From NCBI RefSeq assembly GCF_042180575.1, contig NZ_CP170094.1, forward strand, positions 5,580,001 through 5,644,000: a stretch of DNA of 64,000 nucleotides. The letters run 5' to 3'. Shown piece after piece: positions 59,511 through 64,000 of the stretch (position 1 is the stretch's first letter; each line of letters starts with the position of its first letter). A program made the position numbers and the translations under genes. This stretch comes from Bernardetia sp042180575. Its GTDB lineage: Bacteria; Bacteroidota; Bacteroidia; Cytophagales; Bernardetiaceae. The notes under the pieces are model-generated. The model worked only from the letters and a program-made list of their open reading frames with translations, was not told the origin of the DNA and did no database searches.

Positions 59511-62500
59511 TTACTCCACCAAAATCACTAAATCCTCTTGCTCAACCATCGCACCACCACCTAAAACAATCTTTTTGATTTTTCCTGCTTTCGGTGTGCT
59601 GACAGTTGTTTCCATTTTCATGGCTTCGATTACAAAAAGAGATTCTCCAGCTTTTACGGTATCGCCTTCTTTTACCAAAACTTCGGCTATTTTGCCTTGA
59701 AGTGGTGAACCTACTTCTCCGTCTTCGGTTGGACTTGCTTTTTGATTAGAAACTTTTGTTATTTTCAAACTCTTATCTAACACTCTGACACGACGAATTT
59801 GCCCGTTCATATCAAAAGTAACTGTTTTCATTCCGTCCTCATCTGGCTGACTAATAGAACGAAGTTTTACGATAAGCGTTTTTCCTTCTGCAATATCAAT
59901 CATAATTTCTTCATTTGGCTGGATTCCATAAAAGAAAATTTTGGTAGGCAAAATAGAAACATCTCCAAATTCTTGTGTTGTGTTATAAAAATCTGTAAAT
60001 ACTTTTGGATATAATAAATAAGAAAGCAAATCTAATTCATTTGCATTTTTGAACGCTGCCTTAAATTTCTTCCATTCTTTTTCCCAATTAATCGGTTCTA
60101 AATGTTCGTTCGGACGCTGTGTAAAAGGTTTTTCTTTTTTGAGAATAATCTTCTGAACTTTCTTTGGAAAACCTCCTTGTGGTTGTCCCAAATCTCCACG
60201 CATCATTTCTTTTATTGATTCTGGAAAAGACATATTTGCTCCATTTTCCAAAATATCAGCTTTTGTATAACCATTTGCCGTCATAAATAAAGCAAAATCG
60301 CCTACTACTTTAGAGCTAGGAGTTACTTTAATCAAATCTCCAAAAAGCTCATTTGCAACAGCATAATTTTTCTTTACTTCTTGGAATTTATCTCCCAAAC
60401 CTAATGATTCTGCCTGTGGACGTAAGTTTGAATACTGACCTCCTGGTATTTCGTGTTCATAAACTTCTGCTGTTCCAGCCTTCAAATCAGACTCAAAAGG
60501 ATAATAAACTTCTCTTATATCTTCCCAATAATTCGAAAAGGCATTTAGTTTTGGTAAATAGATTTTTTGCTCACGCTCATGTCCTTCCATTGCTGCAACC
60601 ATTGAATTGAAAGATGGTTGAGAAGTCAAGCCAGACATAGACGCAAGTGCAACATCGACCACATTTACACCTGCTTCAATCGCTTTCAAATACGTTCCAG
60701 ACTGAATAGAAGAAGTATCGTGCGTATGCAAATGAATCGGAATTTGTACGGTTTCTTTGAGTTTTGAAACTAATAATTCGGCTGCATACGGTCTAAGAAG
60801 TCCTGCCATATCTTTGATTGCCAAAATATGCGCTCCTTCGTCTTCCAACTGCTTTGCCAAATCTAAATAATACTGTAAATTATACTTTCCTTTTGGATTT
60901 GTGATAATATCGCCAGTATAACAAATACAGGCTTCTGCCAACGAATTTGTATTTTTTCTAATCGTTTTGATACTTACTTTCATTGCTTCGACCCAGTTTA
61001 AAGAATCAAAAACTCTGAAAATATCAATACCATTTTGTGAGGCTTCTTCAATAAACTTAACAACCAAATTATCAGGGTATGCTTTATAACCCACTGCATT
61101 TGAGCCACGAAGTAACATTTGTAAAAGAATATTTGGTGCAGCCTTTCGAATATTTTTTAAGCGTTCCCAAGGGTCTTCGTGCAAGAATCGCATCGAAACA
61201 TCAAAAGTAGCTCCTCCCCACATTTCCAAAGAAAATACTTCTGGGTGGTTTTTGGCAAAACTTTCTGTAACAGCAAGCATATCATAAGGACGAACACGAG
61301 TAGCCAATAAAGACTGATGAGCATCTCTCAATGTTGTGTCTGTATAATGAATTGCTTTATCGTTTTTGAGCCACTTACAAAAATCTTCTCTACCCAATTT
61401 GTTGAGTTTGTCTTTTGTTCCTTTTGGAAAAGAATCTTGATATTTTTTATCAAAATCTGGAATTTTTGGAGTTCTGAATGTTTTTGTTGGGTCTAATTTT
61501 TTTACACTTTCATTGCCATTTACAGTCGTTTCGGCAATGTAACGCAGTATTTTTGTTCCTCTATCAAAACGACGAGGCATTTCAAATAACTCTGGATAAT
61601 TATCAATAAACTTAACAGTTGCAGCTCCTTTTTGAAATTCTGGATGTGAAATTACATTCAAAAGAAAATCAATATTTGTTTTTACGCCTCTAATTCGAAA
61701 TTCTCTCAAAGCACGATGTAAACGAATAGCAGCTCCCCAAAGTGTGCGTCCTTTTGCCGAAACTTTGATAAGCATTGGGTCAAAAAATGGAGAAATTCGT
61801 GCGCCTGTATAACAATTTCCTGCATCAAGACGGATTCCATAACCATCAGCAGAACGATAAGCGACAATAAGACCAAAATCAGGTTTGAAATTATTTACTG
61901 GGTCTTCTGTTGTAATTCTACATTGAATAGCAAAACCATTGCAAGGAACATCAGCTTGACTATGAATATAAATGCGTTTGTCTGTAAGTGGATAACCTTG
62001 AGCAATCAAAATTTGAGTACGAACAATATCAATTCCTGTTACTTCTTCTGTAATTGTATGCTCAACCTGAACTCGTGGATTTACTTCAATAAAATAAATA
62101 TTTTCATCGGCATCTACCAAAAACTCAACTGTTCCGACATTATTATATTTTACTTCTTTTGCAATCGATAAAGCATAATCATAAAGCGCATATTTTGTAG
62201 GCTGTGAAAGTGTAAGGCTTGGCGCAACCTCTACCACTTTTTGAAAACGACGTTGTACCGAACAATCACGCTCAAACAAATGAACGGTTCGTCCATAATT
62301 ATCAGCCATTATCTGAACTTCGATATGCTTCGGATTGTCGATATATTTTTCTAAGAAAATCCTATCATCATTAAAGGCTTTTTTGGCTTCACTTTTTGCT
62401 TCTTTGAATGATTTTATGAGAGTTGGTTCGTCATGACAGACACGCATTCCACGTCCACCACCACCACCAGCAGCTTTTATAATAACAGGATAACCAATTC

Positions 62501-62972
62501 TAGTAGCTTCTTTTACTGCAACATTGACATCACTCAATGGGTCTTTACTATCTTCAATAACTGGAACTAATGCACGACGAGCAATTATTTTGGCAGCTAC
62601 TTTGTCGCCTAATTGATTCATTACTTCTGGAAGTGGTCCTACAAAAATAATCCCTTCTTGACGACAGCGTTCTGCAAAATGAACATTTTCAGACAAAAAC
62701 CCGTACCCCGGATGAATGGCATCAATTTTTTTAGCTTTTGCCAGCGCAATAATTTCTTCAATATCCAAATAAGGTTTCAGAGGGTCGTCTTCTGCACCAA
62801 TAATATAGGCTTCATCAGCTTTATAACGGTGTAAAGAATAACGGTCTTCATAGGTATAAATAGCAACAGTTCGAATATTAAGTTCGGAGGCTGCACGAAG
62901 AATACGAATTGCAATTTCTCCACGATTGGCGACCAAAATACGGTCTAATTTTTTTATATTTTCTTTTTGCAT
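59511..62972 (-). CDS. pyc: Pyruvate carboxylase
   Basis: Carboxylates pyruvate to oxaloacetate with biotin, replenishing the TCA cycle. The 1153-residue protein carries all domains of the single-chain form: biotin carboxylase with ILVANRGEIAIRILRA, the ATP-grasp loop AAGGGGGRGMR and EVNPRVQVEHTITE; carboxyltransferase with DTTLRDAHQSLLATR, LEMWGGATFDVSMRFL, IKDMAGLLRPYAA and HLHTHDTS; and a biotinyl domain with FVIEAMKMETTV (biotin Lys). It begins with ATG 62972 and ends at 59511. It would feed oxaloacetate towards the 2-oxoglutarate dehydrogenase branch. Confidence 0.97.
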   Translation of the reverse strand: MQKENIKKLDRILVANRGEIAIRILRAASELNIRTVAIYTYEDRYSLHRYKADEAYIIGAEDDPLKPYLDIEEIIALAKAKKIDAIHPGYGFLSENVHFAERCRQEGIIFVGPLPEVMNQLGDKVAAKIIARRALVPVIEDSKDPLSDVNVAVKEATRIGYPVIIKAAGGGGGRGMRVCHDEPTLIKSFKEAKSEAKKAFNDDRIFLEKYIDNPKHIEVQIMADNYGRTVHLFERDCSVQRRFQKVVEVAPSLTLSQPTKYALYDYALSIAKEVKYNNVGTVEFLVDADENIYFIEVNPRVQVEHTITEEVTGIDIVRTQILIAQGYPLTDKRIYIHSQADVPCNGFAIQCRITTEDPVNNFKPDFGLIVAYRSADGYGIRLDAGNCYTGARISPFFDPMLIKVSAKGRTLWGAAIRLHRALREFRIRGVKTNIDFLLNVISHPEFQKGAATVKFIDNYPELFEMPRRFDRGTKILRYIAETTVNGNESVKKLDPTKTFRTPKIPDFDKKYQDSFPKGTKDKLNKLGREDFCKWLKNDKAIHYTDTTLRDAHQSLLATRVRPYDMLAVTESFAKNHPEVFSLEMWGGATFDVSMRFLHEDPWERLKNIRKAAPNILLQMLLRGSNAVGYKAYPDNLVVKFIEEASQNGIDIFRVFDSLNWVEAMKVSIKTIRKNTNSLAEACICYTGDIITNPKGKYNLQYYLDLAKQLEDEGAHILAIKDMAGLLRPYAAELLVSKLKETVQIPIHLHTHDTSSIQSGTYLKAIEAGVNVVDVALASMSGLTSQPSFNSMVAAMEGHEREQKIYLPKLNAFSNYWEDIREVYYPFESDLKAGTAEVYEHEIPGGQYSNLRPQAESLGLGDKFQEVKKNYAVANELFGDLIKVTPSSKVVGDFALFMTANGYTKADILENGANMSFPESIKEMMRGDLGQPQGGFPKKVQKIILKKEKPFTQRPNEHLEPINWEKEWKKFKAAFKNANELDLLSYLLYPKVFTDFYNTTQEFGDVSILPTKIFFYGIQPNEEIMIDIAEGKTLIVKLRSISQPDEDGMKTVTFDMNGQIRRVRVLDKSLKITKVSNQKASPTEDGEVGSPLQGKIAEVLVKEGDTVKAGESLFVIEAMKMETTVSTPKAGKIKKIVLGGGAMVEQEDLVILVE

Positions 62973-62974
62973 AT

Positions 62975-63011
62975 ATCAGTTATCAGTAAACAATTATCAG
63001 TTACCAGTAAA
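62975..63011. repeat. TAACTGATAACTG repeat, inverse copy
   Basis: TATCAGTTATCAGTAAACAA and CAGTTACCAGTAAA just before pyc are the inverse of the repeat at 23888-23920. Confidence 0.5.
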
Positions 63012-63164
63012 AAAGGATAGTAAAATGATAAATGCGAATTGTGTAATAAGAAAAATAATGAATGTCTTTGTGTGTTTTGAATTGATTTATTTCTAAAAAT
63101 AGATAAAAAAAGGACTTAATCAAATCAAAATCTAAAACTGTTTAGTAATTTCGTGAAAAAGTAG

Positions 63165-63209
63165 CATACGCTTTAGCGTGTGAAAAATGTACTGAATACT
63201 TTAGTGTTC
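63165..63209. repeat. Two TTTA-loop hairpins
   Basis: ACGC-TTTA-GCGT (63168-63179) and GAATAC-TTTA-GTGTTC (63194-63209, one G-T pair) lie in tandem before the last gene of the window. Confidence 0.55.
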
Positions 63210-63223
63210 GAAGATAAAGAATA

Positions 63224-64000
63224 ATGCTAAAAAAAATAGTTGTACAACCAACAGGAGGACTTTGTAACCGTCTTCGTGCCATAGAATCTGTTCTTAATTT
63301 ACTAAAAACAACAGATAAAACTGATTATATTACAGTTGTTTGGGAAAATAATCATGAGTTAGGAGCAAGTTATAAAAGTCTATTTCAGCCAAATAATAAA
63401 ATAAAAGTAATTGAAACGCAGCCTTTTACTGGAAAAAACATGCTCAATCCACTGCACATAGCAAATGTTTGGAATGTAATTTCGCCCACAGAAGAAAATT
63501 ATCAAAAATCATCGAAATTTCGTCAGATTTTAGGAAAAGAAAAAGGTTTTGATAAAATTATCTATCAAGATGAAATGTTTAAACTCATTAATAATAATTT
63601 TGATTTTAATGAATTAAAAACACATACTTCCTTATATATAGTTTCTTGTTTTGATTTTGAAATTGATTATGCCCATAAATATTCTATGAATGCTGAAACA
63701 ATGAATATTCCTTTTTCAAATTTTGTAGTTCATTCTTCTATTCAAAATAAAATAAGTCAAATTACAAAGGATTTTTCAAGTCTTACAATCGGTTTGCATA
63801 TTCGTAGGACAGACCATGCAGGTGCAATAGAAAAAAGTCCGTTGTCGCTTTTCATAGAAAAAATGAATGAAGAAATAGCTTTAAACGAAGAAACCAATTT
63901 TTTCTTAGCTACTGATGATAAAGCAACTGAAAAAGAACTTATACAATTATTTGGAAAAAAAATCATAACCAACCCAGAAAAGGCATTTGATAGAGATTCC
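63224..64000 (+). CDS. Fucosyltransferase-like glycosyltransferase, 5' part
   Basis: Open from ATG 63224 to the window end: 259 codons, no stop yet. The N-terminus MLKKIVVQPTGGLCNRLRAI is like the start of GT11/NodZ-type fucosyltransferases and other GDP-fucose-using enzymes, and LTIGLHIRRTDHAGAIEKSP fits the donor-binding HxRRxD motif. The rest of the gene is outside the window. With the O-antigen-type exporter permease at the other end of the window, glycan synthesis may be encoded nearby, but the two are 63 kb apart here. Confidence 0.75.
   Translation, partial: MLKKIVVQPTGGLCNRLRAIESVLNLLKTTDKTDYITVVWENNHELGASYKSLFQPNNKIKVIETQPFTGKNMLNPLHIANVWNVISPTEENYQKSSKFRQILGKEKGFDKIIYQDEMFKLINNNFDFNELKTHTSLYIVSCFDFEIDYAHKYSMNAETMNIPFSNFVVHSSIQNKISQITKDFSSLTIGLHIRRTDHAGAIEKSPLSLFIEKMNEEIALNEETNFFLATDDKATEKELIQLFGKKIITNPEKAFDRDS

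Overview
AT-rich chromosomal window from a Bacteroidota bacterium, most likely of the order Cytophagales (inference). Pointers are TAnnTTTG-type -7 promoter boxes with TTG about 19-20 nt upstream, little sign of Shine-Dalgarno sequences, many short lipoproteins, GSCFA and DUF1573 proteins, HisIE fusion, biotin-dependent pyruvate carboxylase and SucA. I see no rRNA, tRNA, CRISPR array, prophage or conjugation genes. Most genes are housekeeping genes in short transcription units.

Layout. 1-7 kb: start of a Wzm-type polysaccharide exporter (cut by the window edge), the overlapping pair gmk-nadD, dapD, a SirB-like/cytochrome c fusion, clpX and convergent pth. 7-14.5 kb: CPBP protease, a secreted caspase-like protein, lipoproteins, a nucleoside phosphorylase, a metzincin-like lipoprotein and an RNase Z-like hydrolase. 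14.5-18.8 kb: a remnant of a polymorphic-toxin tail with a 70-aa partner, a DMT transporter, a class A beta-lactamase and mpl. 19-25 kb: THUMP methyltransferase, thioesterase, tilS, rlmB and an FAD oxidoreductase. 25-34 kb: CAP, FKBP, DUF1573 and NlpC/P60 proteins, an ICMT-like protein, GSCFA, an AstE-like protein, UPF0316 and hisIE. 34.6-45 kb: an HxlR/NmrA divergent pair, ygiD, a dicarboxylate symporter, a sterol-desaturase-like protein, folC and rfaE1. 45-64 kb: two orphan histidine kinases, pdxH, a second DUF1573 protein, folA, a lysozyme-like protein, sucA, an IS5-type insertion inside a WG-repeat lipoprotein gene, pyc and the start of a fucosyltransferase-like gene.

The most unusual content is intergenic. 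Several classes of miniature inverted-repeat element occur: a 175-bp element present twice in opposite orientation at TA dinucleotides; three single elements (160, 194 and 178 bp) bounded by inverted repeats and immediately flanked by 11-, 10- and 9-bp direct repeats that look like target-site duplications; and further palindromic elements. Many carry short hairpins in which the loop is constant (TGAG/CTCA, TCAG, TTTA/TAAA, AGGA/TCCT, GTTA/TAAC) while the stem varies but stays paired. In one hairpin of the 175-bp pair the loop is inverted between copies. The 995-bp IS can be removed on paper: deleting it plus one TA copy restores one continuous 512-codon WG-repeat gene.

All functions are read by eye from motifs; no database search was possible.
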